A program made the position numbers and the translations under genes. Positions 18,529-27,861 of a stretch of 64,000 bases of DNA are shown here, piece after piece (position 1 is the first letter of the stretch; every line of letters starts with the position of its first letter). Source of the DNA: Microbacterium sp. cx-55. Lineage in GTDB: Bacteria; Actinomycetota; Actinomycetes; Actinomycetales; Microbacteriaceae. Below the pieces are notes generated by a model that saw only the letters and a list, made by a program, of their open reading frames with translations, did no database searches and was not told the DNA's origin. The stretch is taken from NCBI RefSeq assembly GCF_021117345.1, contig NZ_CP088261.1, positions 62,001 through 126,000 on the forward strand. The letters are read 5' to 3'.

Positions 18529-19812
18529 TCAGGCCCTTCCGTTGGACGATTCGTGGTTGGCGCGGAGGGTGGCCAGCTGCCCGTCGAGGGTGCGCCATCC
18601 ACCCGCTTCGTAAGCCACGATCAGGGTGACCGGAGACGCCAAGGTGATCAGGAGGCACCCCCAGAGTGGCCAGCCGGCAAAGGCGAGCAGGATCGCGAGG
18701 ACCGGGAACACAAGCGCCGTCACCTGCAGGGATGTGGGGCGCGGGACGGCAGAAACAAGCCACCCGTGGAGGAGGCAGCGAGTGACCATGAACACGAACA
18801 CCGGCCCGGCGACGGCGACGACCGCTACGAGCTCCGAGACGGGATGGCCCTCGTCGTAGACGTATCCGACGACATGCAGTCCAGCCCCCGTCGCGGCGAT
18901 AGCGATGAACAAGATGACGTGCCCGTACGCCCAGGGGAGCACCTTGGTACGTCGCGCACTCAGAGCTGGCCCGTGCGGAACGAGGAAGTAGACCCACCAC
19001 AGCGCGAGAGATGTTGCGATGCCTGCGGCGACGGCGGCCCCAGCATCAAAGCTCCACCCCTCCAATGCTGATATCTGCGTCGCGGACGAGAGGGTGCCGA
19101 AGATGGTCTCCCCGAGAGCGACGATGGTGAGAAGTGAGTACCGTTCCGCCAAGTGATGAGAGTTCCACGGGGTGACGCCACCCTCCGCGCGTCCCCTCCT
19201 CTCGGCAACGAGCGGAGCCAACGACTCCACCCCGATAAGAAGCGCCATCACCACCAGGGCCGGGCCGGCTGTGAGATGTACGACCGCGAGGATCACCCAG
19301 CCGACCTGTGTAGGGATCACGAACGCGGCGTAGGTGAGGGCGAGCTGCCGGTACCGCGGGTCGTGCCGAGCAGCTCGCAGCCACTGTGTGGCGACGGCGA
19401 CACGGATGACGATGTAGCCGGCAACCATGACGCTGTTGTCGACGACCCCTCCGCTCTCGATTGACTCGAACAAGGGGGGAAGTCCGATTGCCAGGACAAG
19501 AACTCCGGCCATCTGCACCATCGTCAGCAGCCGGAACAGCCAGTCGTCGTTGTCGAACGCCGACGCGAACCAGGTGAAGTTCGTCCACGCCCACACGATC
19601 GTGGTCATCGCGAGGATGAAGGCGACGGTGGCGGTTCCGATGTGTCCACTCACGATGTCATCAGCGAGCTGGCTGGATGCCACCCCGAAAGCCGCAACGA
19701 AGGTGAGGTCGTAGAACAGTTCGAGTGGTGATGCCGTGCGGCCACTTCCCGCCGCATCCCGGCCTTGCATGGACCTCAGGCCATGTCTGTACTGCCCACC
19801 CTCAATGCTCAC
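18529..19812 (-). CDS. Low temperature requirement protein A (LtrA) family membrane protein
   Basis: 427-residue polytopic membrane protein with about ten helices. Family hallmarks: SPLELFYDLTFVAAFGVASSQLAD at the first helix, WAWTNFTWFASAFDNDD after the third, and HHLAERYSLLTIVALGETI in the middle. LtrA was named for low-temperature growth in Listeria; the biochemical role is unsettled. GTG at 19812 is chosen because GAGGG sits 6 bp upstream; a GTG at 19851 in frame has no such site. It heads a two-gene operon and diverges from the SARP-type regulator. Confidence 0.88.
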   Translation of the reverse strand: MSIEGGQYRHGLRSMQGRDAAGSGRTASPLELFYDLTFVAAFGVASSQLADDIVSGHIGTATVAFILAMTTIVWAWTNFTWFASAFDNDDWLFRLLTMVQMAGVLVLAIGLPPLFESIESGGVVDNSVMVAGYIVIRVAVATQWLRAARHDPRYRQLALTYAAFVIPTQVGWVILAVVHLTAGPALVVMALLIGVESLAPLVAERRGRAEGGVTPWNSHHLAERYSLLTIVALGETIFGTLSSATQISALEGWSFDAGAAVAAGIATSLALWWVYFLVPHGPALSARRTKVLPWAYGHVILFIAIAATGAGLHVVGYVYDEGHPVSELVAVVAVAGPVFVFMVTRCLLHGWLVSAVPRPTSLQVTALVFPVLAILLAFAGWPLWGCLLITLASPVTLIVAYEAGGWRTLDGQLATLRANHESSNGRA

Positions 19813-20073
19813 GCGAGGCCCTCGGTCGCGAAAAGCGAGCCAGCGGAACACGGCGGCGCTGTTCTCGCCCGCAGCGACGAAACTCCGCAGAACACCAGCT
19901 CGCGTTCATCTCGTCCCCTCTGGCCTTTGGGAGCGAAGCTATGACGCCCCACTGGATTTGCAGTGGAGCCGGAATGGAGCTTTGGTCCACACTGATGAGA
20001 GGCAACATTCCGACCGACCGGGCGAAGCGGTCGGGCCGCGCCGGACATACCCTCGGGCGCTCCGTCGTCGAAC
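19813..20073. other. Divergent intergenic region between ltrA-like and SARP genes
   Basis: About 260 bp that must hold both promoters. Short open frames cross it on both strands but show no family features. No clear SARP direct-repeat array recognised by eye. Confidence 0.4.
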
Positions 20074-22941
20074 ATGCGGGAGTTGAAACTTTTGAGCACC
20101 CGCGATGATCGTGCGCACGACGACGGCCTGACGGCTGATCCACTCCGGCTGCAGATTCTCGGGCCATTGCAGCTCTGGCGGGGTGGCGCCGAGCTTGACG
20201 CGGGCCCGCCTCAGCAGGCGCATCTGCTCTCTGTCCTTCTTGCCCAGACCGGCCGCCCGACGAGCGCCGAGACCCTCATCGAGATCATCTGGGGAGGCGC
20301 TTCTCCGCAGAGCGCGCTGAACTCTCTACACAAATACGTCGGCGCGTTGCGTCATCTCCTCGAACCAGATATTCCGCCACGCCACAGCGGTTCCTACATC
20401 CAACGTCGAGGCAACGGGTATGTGTGGACGAGTAACGACGCGACATTGGACCTCAACAAGTTCCGGTCCCTACTCACCGGTGCCCGCCTTGCGCTTGTCG
20501 AGCAGCATTCTGGCAAAGCCCTCGACCTGTATGTCGAGGGCTTAAACCTCTGGCGCGGCCCCGTCGGTATCGGTCTGGATGGCGCGGCTGCATCTGCCAG
20601 CATGTTCGCGTCGCTGAATGCGGAGTTCACAGACACGGTCATTGCGGCCACTGCACTCGCGATCCGACTCGACGCGCCCGACCGGGTGATTCCCCACTTG
20701 CATATGGCAGCGGCGATTGCACCTCTCCACGAGCCGGTCCAAGCGAGCTACATCACAGCGCTCGGCGCCGCCGAACAACGAGCCGAGGCCCTCGCAGTGT
20801 TTCAGACGGTCCGAACCCGTCTTGTCGAGGAACTCGGGATCGATCCGGGCCACGCGCTCGTTGCTGCGCACCGGCAAGTACTCGATCCACAACCGACCAA
20901 TGGCACCGCGGGGCGCTCGAGCTCGGACCGATTGCCATCAACGCCGGAGGATCGACCCGTTGCAGCGGAACCGTCTCGAGTTGCCAGCTTCAGTGGGCGT
21001 GACGCTGAGCTGGCAGCTATTCGGTCTTTCGCCACCGGCGGGATCGAAAAGCAGCAGACGCCGACCGCGTTGCTGATTACTGGACCACCTGGTGTCGGCA
21101 AGACGACCACAACCTTGGAAGCACTCCACGGCATAAGTGGCTGGGAGTCGCGACTCTTCGCGAACCTTCATGGGTTCGATCCCTCCCCACTCAGCCCGCT
21201 GCAGGTCCTTCGCGCTCTCCTCGCCCAGGTGAACAGAGGAGAAGAGCCTCCCGGTTCTCTCGATGAGTCGATTGATGCCTGGCGTGCGGCAGTAGAAACG
21301 CCCCTGCTGGTCGTTCTCGACAATGCGTCGGCCGAAGCTCAGGTACGTCCGGTCCTGGCCGTCGATGGTCCAATCACGGTGATCATCACCTCTCGACGCG
21401 CACTGCCCGGTCTTGAGGTAACAGAACGGATTGAGTTGGGTCCGCTGGCCCGGAAGGAGAGCACCGAACTTCTCGCACGGCTCATCCCGGAAGCGCGCAG
21501 ACCCGATGCGGATCTCTCGCTGTTGGCTGAGCTGTGCGGAGACCTGCCCCTCGCGCTGCGTATCGCGGGCGCCCGGATGGCGTCGCGACCCGAGTGGTCG
21601 GTGAGCGACTTCATCCTCCGCCTAGCAGACGAGCGGAATCGGCTTCAGCAACTCGTCGCCGGCGATGTGGCCGTCAACACCGCATTCTCACTCTCCTACG
21701 ACGCACTCCCACCCCATGGGCGGCGCCTTTTCCGGAGCCTGTCATTGCTCTACGGCCGCACATTCAGCGCGGCGATGGCCGCGTCGATCGACAATCTCGA
21801 CCCCGACGTCTGCCGTGACCACCTGGACACGCTCACCGATCTCGGGCTGCTCCAAAGCGTGAGCGGGGATCGGTACAGACTGCACGACCTTCTCCGCGTG
21901 TACGCTGCCGATCGGTTCCGAGACGAGGCCTCAGCGGTCGAATCGCGCCATCAGCAGGCCCGCTTGAATCGATGGATTCTTACCAGTGCAGCACGAGCAG
22001 CGCGTTTGTTCCCCCCGGCTCACACATCTGTCCCCGTCGCCAGCTCAGCGAGTCGCGAAGAACTGCAACAAGCCAAAGACTGGTTGGTCACAGAATCGGA
22101 TCACTGGTTTGGCGCGTTCAAGAACTCAGCTGAGCGCGGCGAGCACGAGCTCGTAGTAGACACAGCGATGGCGCTCACGCATATCTCGGCTGATTGGTGG
22201 CAATGGCCTCAATGGTTCGAGCTGCACTCGATCGGCGCCGCCTCCGCCCTGCACCTCAACGACATGGAGTCGCATGTCATCCAACTGCACGCCTCGTCGG
22301 CGGCGGCGGCGGACGACATCGGTCCTAGTGACAGTGAGCACGCTGCACGCCGAGCACTCGCGGCCGCCGAGGCGTGGGGTGATCCCTACTGGATCGCCTG
22401 CTGCCGATACAGTCTCGCCGACTCGTACTACTTCGTCGCTGGCGACATCGAAGCCGCGCAAAGAGAAGCCGAACAAGCCGCAGCACAATACGCGGAACTC
22501 TCCGACTTCACCGGTCAGGTGGCTTCCCAAGCGCTGATCGTGGGATCCCTCACACGCACCGACATCACCGCAGGTGTCATCGTCGCCGAAAGGACGCTTG
22601 CACTCATCGACGGACTCGGGCCCCACCCGGAGCGCCACGCGCAACCCAACACCCTCAACAACTTCTTCAACGCCACCGCTCGCATCTTCATCAAGGTGCA
22701 GCGCTTCGACGAGGCTCTGGCGGTCGCCACACGAACGATGATGTTGCCCGACAACATCCTCGACCTCGGCGGGAACCACATCCGCGGCCTCCGGCACCGG
22801 GGTTTCGCGCTCCTCGGGTTGGAACGGTACGAAGAGGCCAGGGAAGCGTTTGAGACCGCACTGACGCAGGCGGGCTCCTACATGCCGGATTGGTGGGTCG
22901 CGGAGATCCAGGAAGGCTTGGACTCCATCCCGAATCCGTGA
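20074..22941 (+). CDS. SARP/AfsR-type transcriptional regulator with NB-ARC and TPR-like regions
   Basis: 955 residues. The N-terminal winged-helix DNA-binding domain (LRLQILGPLQLWRGG..., about 22-115) is followed by a bacterial transcriptional activation domain (BTAD, about 123-270). An ATPase module of NB-ARC/STAND type has P-loop GPPGVGKT at 337-344, LLVVLDNASAEAQVRPVL as Walker B region, and GDLPLALRIAGARMASRP as the GLPLAL-type motif. The rest (about 640-955) is helical, TPR-like. Such proteins switch on neighbouring genes when ATP or a ligand drives assembly. ATG at 20074 has no good ribosome-binding site; TTG at 20092, 9 bp after GGGAG, is a possible alternative start. The three downstream membrane-protein genes are likely targets or partners (inference). 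Confidence 0.9.
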   Translation: MRELKLLSTRDDRAHDDGLTADPLRLQILGPLQLWRGGAELDAGPPQQAHLLSVLLAQTGRPTSAETLIEIIWGGASPQSALNSLHKYVGALRHLLEPDIPPRHSGSYIQRRGNGYVWTSNDATLDLNKFRSLLTGARLALVEQHSGKALDLYVEGLNLWRGPVGIGLDGAAASASMFASLNAEFTDTVIAATALAIRLDAPDRVIPHLHMAAAIAPLHEPVQASYITALGAAEQRAEALAVFQTVRTRLVEELGIDPGHALVAAHRQVLDPQPTNGTAGRSSSDRLPSTPEDRPVAAEPSRVASFSGRDAELAAIRSFATGGIEKQQTPTALLITGPPGVGKTTTTLEALHGISGWESRLFANLHGFDPSPLSPLQVLRALLAQVNRGEEPPGSLDESIDAWRAAVETPLLVVLDNASAEAQVRPVLAVDGPITVIITSRRALPGLEVTERIELGPLARKESTELLARLIPEARRPDADLSLLAELCGDLPLALRIAGARMASRPEWSVSDFILRLADERNRLQQLVAGDVAVNTAFSLSYDALPPHGRRLFRSLSLLYGRTFSAAMAASIDNLDPDVCRDHLDTLTDLGLLQSVSGDRYRLHDLLRVYAADRFRDEASAVESRHQQARLNRWILTSAARAARLFPPAHTSVPVASSASREELQQAKDWLVTESDHWFGAFKNSAERGEHELVVDTAMALTHISADWWQWPQWFELHSIGAASALHLNDMESHVIQLHASSAAAADDIGPSDSEHAARRALAAAEAWGDPYWIACCRYSLADSYYFVAGDIEAAQREAEQAAAQYAELSDFTGQVASQALIVGSLTRTDITAGVIVAERTLALIDGLGPHPERHAQPNTLNNFFNATARIFIKVQRFDEALAVATRTMMLPDNILDLGGNHIRGLRHRGFALLGLERYEEAREAFETALTQAGSYMPDWWVAEIQEGLDSIPNP

Positions 22942-23022
22942 GCGGCATCCACCCCTCATCCACAAGTCATCCACTACGCCTCAGTAGCTTTCGTGCCAAG
23001 CACACCACGAAAGGGATGAGCC

Positions 23023-23280
23023 ATGAACCGCACCATCGGCCCCAACGGGACCTACGCCGCCGCGACCGACTACCCGGGCAGGACGATGGGCATCACGGCC
23101 TTCGTGTTGTCGTTCTTCCTCCAAGTGATTGCCCTGATCCTCGGGATCATCGCGATCGTTCAAAGTCGCAGAGCCGGGGTATCGAACAACCTGGCCATCG
23201 CTGCCGTCGTGATCAGCGCCGTCCTCATCGCTACCGGGGTGATCGTGTGGATCGCCGTCGTCGCGTCGCGACTCACGTGA
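23023..23280 (+). CDS. Small DUF4190-like membrane protein
   Basis: 85 residues with two membrane helices: MGITAFVLSFFLQVIALILGIIAIV and NLAIAAVVISAVLIATGVIVWIAVVA, joined by QSRRAGVSNN. This is the DUF4190 pattern. ATG at 23023 with AAGGGA upstream. No signal peptide beyond the first helix; function unknown. First of three closely spaced membrane genes after the regulator. Confidence 0.75.
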   Translation: MNRTIGPNGTYAAATDYPGRTMGITAFVLSFFLQVIALILGIIAIVQSRRAGVSNNLAIAAVVISAVLIATGVIVWIAVVASRLT

Positions 23281-23310
23281 CATGTCTCTCCTGAACCGAG
23301 GGAGAGGCTC

Positions 23311-23634
23311 GTGATCGTTCTCTACCTGGCAATCGCGGGCGTCGGCGTGATCGGCACCTGGTACTTCAACCTCACCAGTTTCGCCACCGGCGAAGACTAC
23401 TTCGCTGCGTGGTTCGCAACCGCTGCCTCTTCATCGGCAGCGACAGACGTACTCGTCGTCGCGGTGGCATCGTGCGTGTTCTTCGTCGTCGAGGGCCGCC
23501 GACTGGGCATGCGCAACACCTGGGCTCTCATCCCGCTCACGTTCCTGATCGCTCTCGCGTTCACGTTCCCGCTCTTCCTCGCTTGGCGCCACCACACAAT
23601 GAGACAGACCAAAGTCGCGGCGGCGACGCCGTGA
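23311..23634 (+). CDS. DUF2834 family membrane protein
   Basis: 107 residues, three helices. Typical DUF2834 features: TWYFNLTSF near the start, a middle helix ending FFVVEGRRLGMRNTW, and a last helix LALAFTFPLFLAWR-like. GTG at 23311 follows GGGAGAGG. The stop overlaps the GTG of the next gene, so both are translated together. Function unknown. Confidence 0.8.
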   Translation: MIVLYLAIAGVGVIGTWYFNLTSFATGEDYFAAWFATAASSSAATDVLVVAVASCVFFVVEGRRLGMRNTWALIPLTFLIALAFTFPLFLAWRHHTMRQTKVAAATP

Positions 23635-24623
23635 GCGTCGTGATGAAGATCGGCCAGCTCGTGAGCGGCTCCTGGAAGGTCAGCACAGGACTAACAGTCC
23701 TCACCATCCTCAACGCCGTCGTGCTGCTCATCGCCATCCCGATGAGCGTCTGGGACCAAGCACTGGTGGCCGGCGTGCCCGCCTGGACCAAGCCCATCAA
23801 GTTCTCGCTCGCATTCCTCGCGTTCGGGCCGACCATGCTCTGGATCTACGCCCGCGTGAAAGTCGGTCGAATCGGCAGGATCGCTTTGGAGCTCGTCGGC
23901 TGGTCCATGGTTCTCGAGATCGTGCTTATCACGATGCAAGCCGCCCGCGGTGTCATGTCGCACTTCAACTACTCAACCCCGTTCGATGGCGCGGTCTTTC
24001 GAGCGATGGCAGCGGGCACCGGCATCTTCGCCATCGCGGCGTTGATCGTCGGCGTTGTCCTGGCACGGCGCCGACTCGAAGGACTCATCGGGCTGGCCAT
24101 CACCCTCTCGGTGCCGATCATGACCCTAGGTGCGATCCAAGGCGCGTCGATGACGCAGCCCAAACCGGGCCAGGCAGAAGCCGGTCGGCTCTTCGTCGGA
24201 GGCCACACAATCGGCGGCCCACAGGTGCAAGGGCCGGGACTGCCGTTCCTCGGATGGTCCACAGTGCACGGCGACTTACGGGTGGCGCACTTCGTCGGGC
24301 TGCACGTCCTGCAAATCCTCCCTCTGGCCGCACTGCTCCTCACCGTGCTCGTCGCGCGAGGCATCATCAAAACCCCCGAACGCCGGCTGCGTGGTGCAGT
24401 GTGGGCCGGCGGAGCCGCCTACGTCGGTCTGATCCTGACCCTTTACTTCCAGGCCCTGCGAGGACAATCAGTGATCGCTCCCGACGTGATCACCGTGCTG
24501 ATGGCCTGCCTCCTTGTTTGGGTGCCCGCAGCGGTCGCATTCGGCCTCGTGCTCATACCCAGCCGTCGACGGCTACGGAGACCCCCGAGCGCGCGCGAAC
24601 CGATCGGCGAGAGCAGCCCGTAA
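23631..24623 (+). CDS. Polytopic membrane protein of unknown function
   Basis: 330 residues with about eight hydrophobic helices: VLTILNAVVLLIAIPMSVW, FSLAFLAFGPTMLWIY, WSMVLEIVLITMQAA, FAIAALIVGVVLARR, VAHFVGLHVLQILPLAALLLTVLVARG, and two more near the C-terminus. A polar loop with MTQPKPGQAEAGRLFVGGHTIGGP lies midway. No named family recognised. GTG at 23631 overlaps the DUF2834 stop; ATG at 23643 is an alternative. The His-containing helix HFVGLHVLQ could hold a cofactor, which is speculative. Confidence 0.75.
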   Translation: MSVVMKIGQLVSGSWKVSTGLTVLTILNAVVLLIAIPMSVWDQALVAGVPAWTKPIKFSLAFLAFGPTMLWIYARVKVGRIGRIALELVGWSMVLEIVLITMQAARGVMSHFNYSTPFDGAVFRAMAAGTGIFAIAALIVGVVLARRRLEGLIGLAITLSVPIMTLGAIQGASMTQPKPGQAEAGRLFVGGHTIGGPQVQGPGLPFLGWSTVHGDLRVAHFVGLHVLQILPLAALLLTVLVARGIIKTPERRLRGAVWAGGAAYVGLILTLYFQALRGQSVIAPDVITVLMACLLVWVPAAVAFGLVLIPSRRRLRRPPSAREPIGESSP

Positions 24624-24792
24624 TCCCACACGAGCTCGTTTCGGACAAGTATCGCCGGAATCGGGGCATCGCATTTGAGACATTTGCACCCGCTGAAGCG
24701 GTCAGGAGAGACAACTGTCAGCGGAATTTGCATTGGCCCTATCTGCCGGGGCATTCGAAACGGGGCGGTCCCGCTCGGCCTCACTGAGACCC

Positions 24793-27156
24793 TCAGAACG
24801 GGTCGAGGCGGCTTGACCGTTCGTCCATCTCGGGGCCGCGCGGCAGCGACTCACCGTCGTAGATGACGTGAGCAAGTCGCGCAGTGCCCTCGTCGAAGAC
24901 GAACACCACGCCGCGGGGCACCTCGATCTGGTACTTCTTGTCCTCCAGGTAGGCGGTCGCCTTGTCGACGAGGTCTTCTAGGTGCGTGCGAGGTGGACGG
25001 GTGACCCAGATCAGCGCCCACGCGTCGGCCCGCGTGTTGCCTGCGTCGGAGAAGTAGCTGCGGCCGTTGCCGTCCCTGCGCCGGTTCGACAGCAGCATCC
25101 TCGGCACCCGAGCCCACCCCTTCTGAGTGTCTGTGTCTCCAGCCAGGAGGGTGGCCCCGATGCTTAGCCAGCCGTAGTCCCGCCGCGCGGTCAGTTCGCC
25201 GACCAGCTTGTCCATCGGGCGGGCGGTGCGATGCGGTTTCGGAGCGCGGGGAACGGTGGCGTCGATCTGCGCCTGGTGCCATGCGTCCAACGGGGCGGTG
25301 CGGATCCCGACGAACACCGTCTGCTGCTCCGCACGGCGGCGCAAGTCGTCCTCGTTGATTGCCGACGCGTACGGGAGCTCAGCCGCCATCGCGATCGGGT
25401 CGGGGGCGACATACAGCCCCGCGTCGAGGTAGTACAGGAGCAGGTCGAGCTCGTCGATGGCGTGATAGTAGGTAGGCATCTCCGGATCGCGACGTCTGCG
25501 CAGGTAGAGGAGGAAGTCTGCGGGTTTGTCGATGAGCTCGGCGATCAGCTGCAGGTCGTGGATGGACACCACCCAGGGCACCCGGTCCTGGTCCAAGAGG
25601 TCGGCCTCCACCAGGGCGGTGGTGGCGGTGGCGACCTGAGTGAGGTCTTCCAGGGTAAGCGCGACGGTGTGCACTTCCCGTACATGCGACAGGTCGAGCC
25701 AGGTGCCGTCCTTGAGTCGCAGGCCGCCGTCTTCTGCGAGGCGTTGCTGCATTCGGCTGGCCTGGTCGGCGGCTTTGGTGATGAGGTCGGTGAGGTTGCG
25801 TCTTAGGCCGCGGGTGTCGCCGGCTCGGGCGGCCGGGGTGATGGCTACGGCTTTCGCTTCGACGATGACGGCAACATCGTCCAGCACGAACAGCATGTCT
25901 CCCTCGACTCGCTTCGTGTATTTCGCGGGCGGCAGGTTCGCCTCGGCGTCGGTGCCGGGGACGAAGTAGTCGAACGCGAAGTGCGTGACGGTGCCGGGCA
26001 GGAGCCGCTCGAAGGCCGCTCTCCCGATTTCCTCCAACACGGTGCCCCGGCGCGCCTGATACGTCTCCCACACGGTTGTGCCCCGCATGGTCTGCTCCAG
26101 GTTCTCCCTGATCGCGGGCCGGATCAGGCCGTCGTGGATGAGGATGAACCGGTCATCCGTGGTGCGCAGGATGGGGTTAGTGCGGAGCGGGTTGTCGCCG
26201 GTCACGAACCGGTCGACGAGCTGCCGTGGTGTGCTGTCGTCCCGGATGACGCTGAAGTGCTTTAAGACCGCGCCGGTCACATCGACCCCGCATCCGGCGA
26301 GCTTGTCGACCTCGGCTGCGGTGAAGGCGACGAGGTCAGCGGTGGGCTGCCAGAACCGGTTGAAAGCAACCCGCTCCTCCGACGTCAACCCCAGTAGTCC
26401 CACGTCGGCCAGGAGCGGGGGGCGGGAGTGCGCTGTCTCCCCGAGCGCGACCCAGCGGTCGTTGGTCGCGTTCGACTGTGCCTGACTGAGCGCGGTGAGC
26501 ACTCGAGCGGCGTCCTCCGCATCGAATCCGACGGTCCCGCGGAGCAGGCCGGTGACTTCCTGGCTGTCGAAGAGGAGGTCGTGGGTGCGTTTGACCATGT
26601 CCGGGTAGGAGGTGTTGCGGATCCACACTTCCCGTCGATGCACGGATGCTGCGATCCTCGCGAGCGGGTCATCCTGGGATTGGAGGGCTTGCAGCGCCTG
26701 AGCCATGCGGATAACCGACCCTGCCGCTTCCGCCCAATCGTGCGCTTCGCGGTAGAGGCCGTTCATCACCTCTGTCCGGGAGGAACCGGGGTCCTGCGCA
26801 GTTGACGCGGTGAGCGCGAGCAGTGTGAGCAGCTCCGTCTTGGTCGGGCCGCCGTCGGTGTCGGGTTTCACTATCCCCTCGAACACCCACGGCAGGCACG
26901 CGACGCGGGCGAGTTCGACGACACGTTCGGGTCGGTGGGAGGACAGTGTGCTGGTGAGTTCAGCAAGCTCGTTGTTGATGCGCATGCTCAGCATGCCGAT
27001 GGGGTCGGCGGAGTCGTTTACCTCCGTGACCAGCCGGTCCAGCTGCTTTTCCAAGGTGTCCCGTCCGCTGACCGCAGTCGGCGGCTTCGGGTGCGCTCGA
27101 CGCTTCCTCATTCGACTCATGACGTCACTGAACCATGTCCCCACCGACACCGTCAC
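24793..27156 (-). CDS. Large PD-(D/E)XK nuclease-like protein
   Basis: 787 residues, soluble. The first 360 are mostly helical without a recognised domain. A PD-(D/E)XK core follows: helix VLEEIGRAAFERLL (Glu375/376), beta-turn EGDMLFVLDD with Asp420, and strand AVIVEAKA with Glu433 and Lys435, giving the D-x12-E-x-K arrangement of restriction-type and NERD-like nucleases. After it come conserved-looking stretches (VPWVVSIHDLQLIAELIDKPADFLLYLRRR; GWARVPRML). GTG at 27156 overlaps the TGA of the upstream membrane-anchored gene (GTGA), so expression is coupled. Located in the mobile block near its right end. DNA cleavage is inferred from the core; target and biological role unknown. Confidence 0.75.
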   Translation of the reverse strand: MTVSVGTWFSDVMSRMRKRRAHPKPPTAVSGRDTLEKQLDRLVTEVNDSADPIGMLSMRINNELAELTSTLSSHRPERVVELARVACLPWVFEGIVKPDTDGGPTKTELLTLLALTASTAQDPGSSRTEVMNGLYREAHDWAEAAGSVIRMAQALQALQSQDDPLARIAASVHRREVWIRNTSYPDMVKRTHDLLFDSQEVTGLLRGTVGFDAEDAARVLTALSQAQSNATNDRWVALGETAHSRPPLLADVGLLGLTSEERVAFNRFWQPTADLVAFTAAEVDKLAGCGVDVTGAVLKHFSVIRDDSTPRQLVDRFVTGDNPLRTNPILRTTDDRFILIHDGLIRPAIRENLEQTMRGTTVWETYQARRGTVLEEIGRAAFERLLPGTVTHFAFDYFVPGTDAEANLPPAKYTKRVEGDMLFVLDDVAVIVEAKAVAITPAARAGDTRGLRRNLTDLITKAADQASRMQQRLAEDGGLRLKDGTWLDLSHVREVHTVALTLEDLTQVATATTALVEADLLDQDRVPWVVSIHDLQLIAELIDKPADFLLYLRRRRDPEMPTYYHAIDELDLLLYYLDAGLYVAPDPIAMAAELPYASAINEDDLRRRAEQQTVFVGIRTAPLDAWHQAQIDATVPRAPKPHRTARPMDKLVGELTARRDYGWLSIGATLLAGDTDTQKGWARVPRMLLSNRRRDGNGRSYFSDAGNTRADAWALIWVTRPPRTHLEDLVDKATAYLEDKKYQIEVPRGVVFVFDEGTARLAHVIYDGESLPRGPEMDERSSRLDPF

Positions 27157-27713
27157 GGCGCCGTAGGGATCGCGAACGGGTCAGAGCACTGCTCGCTGCC
27201 CTGAATCTCGTACTCGTCGATGTACTCGCCCTCTGGGATCGGCCGGTAGCCGGTCACGCACACCTGCCACGTCTGGTCGGCGGTGAGGGTGAGGGGCTCG
27301 CCATTGGTCTCAAAACGGTGGACCGAGTCGGATGCGGGATTCAGTTCCCGTGAGGTCAACAACTGCTCCCCGTCCCGGTATCCCGCGTCCACGGTGAACG
27401 ACTGCGGGTAGAGGGCGACGATGTTCACCACGTAGTGATCCAGTGTCGAGTCCTCCACAGGGTCCCATTCCGCCACCACGGCGTCACCCGCACCAGACCA
27501 CACGATGGAGACCGGACTGCCCGGGGAGAGCTCGCGCGGCGACGGTGCTTGCGTCCCAGGGACCGTGCATGTTCCGGTCAGTCCGCAGAACGGACGCCAG
27601 TCACCGATGCCCGTCCAACCGATGACAACGGCGACCAGCGCCCCGACTAGTGCCGCTGGCAGCCCCCAGCGCTTTGCCCAGCTGCTCCGGCGCGCTGACG
27701 AGCTCACCCTCAC
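27153..27713 (-). CDS. Membrane-anchored extracytoplasmic protein, partner of the nuclease-like gene
   Basis: 186 residues: basic N-terminus, one helix (GLPAALVGALVAVVIGWTGIG), then an outside domain with four Cys residues and an FN3-like beta pattern (VSIVWSGAGDAVVAEWDPVED..LDHYVVNIVALYP...TWQVCVTGYRPIPEGEY). GTG at 27713 with GGAGGG upstream. It is the first gene of a two-gene unit with the nuclease-like protein. I do not recognise a family beyond the FN3-like layout. Confidence 0.65.
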   Translation of the reverse strand: MRVSSSARRSSWAKRWGLPAALVGALVAVVIGWTGIGDWRPFCGLTGTCTVPGTQAPSPRELSPGSPVSIVWSGAGDAVVAEWDPVEDSTLDHYVVNIVALYPQSFTVDAGYRDGEQLLTSRELNPASDSVHRFETNGEPLTLTADQTWQVCVTGYRPIPEGEYIDEYEIQGSEQCSDPFAIPTAP

Positions 27714-27861
27714 ATTCTGGCCCTCCGCCGCAGGGGTCTGTGCTCATTCACCCCACGCATAGCGTGCTGTTGATGCTCGCGGCCCGTTGGCGTTCCGCGG
27801 GGCAATCCCCTCCGCCGTGCATGCGTCATGCCTGGTGGCTACTCGCCGAGTTGCGTCGGCG

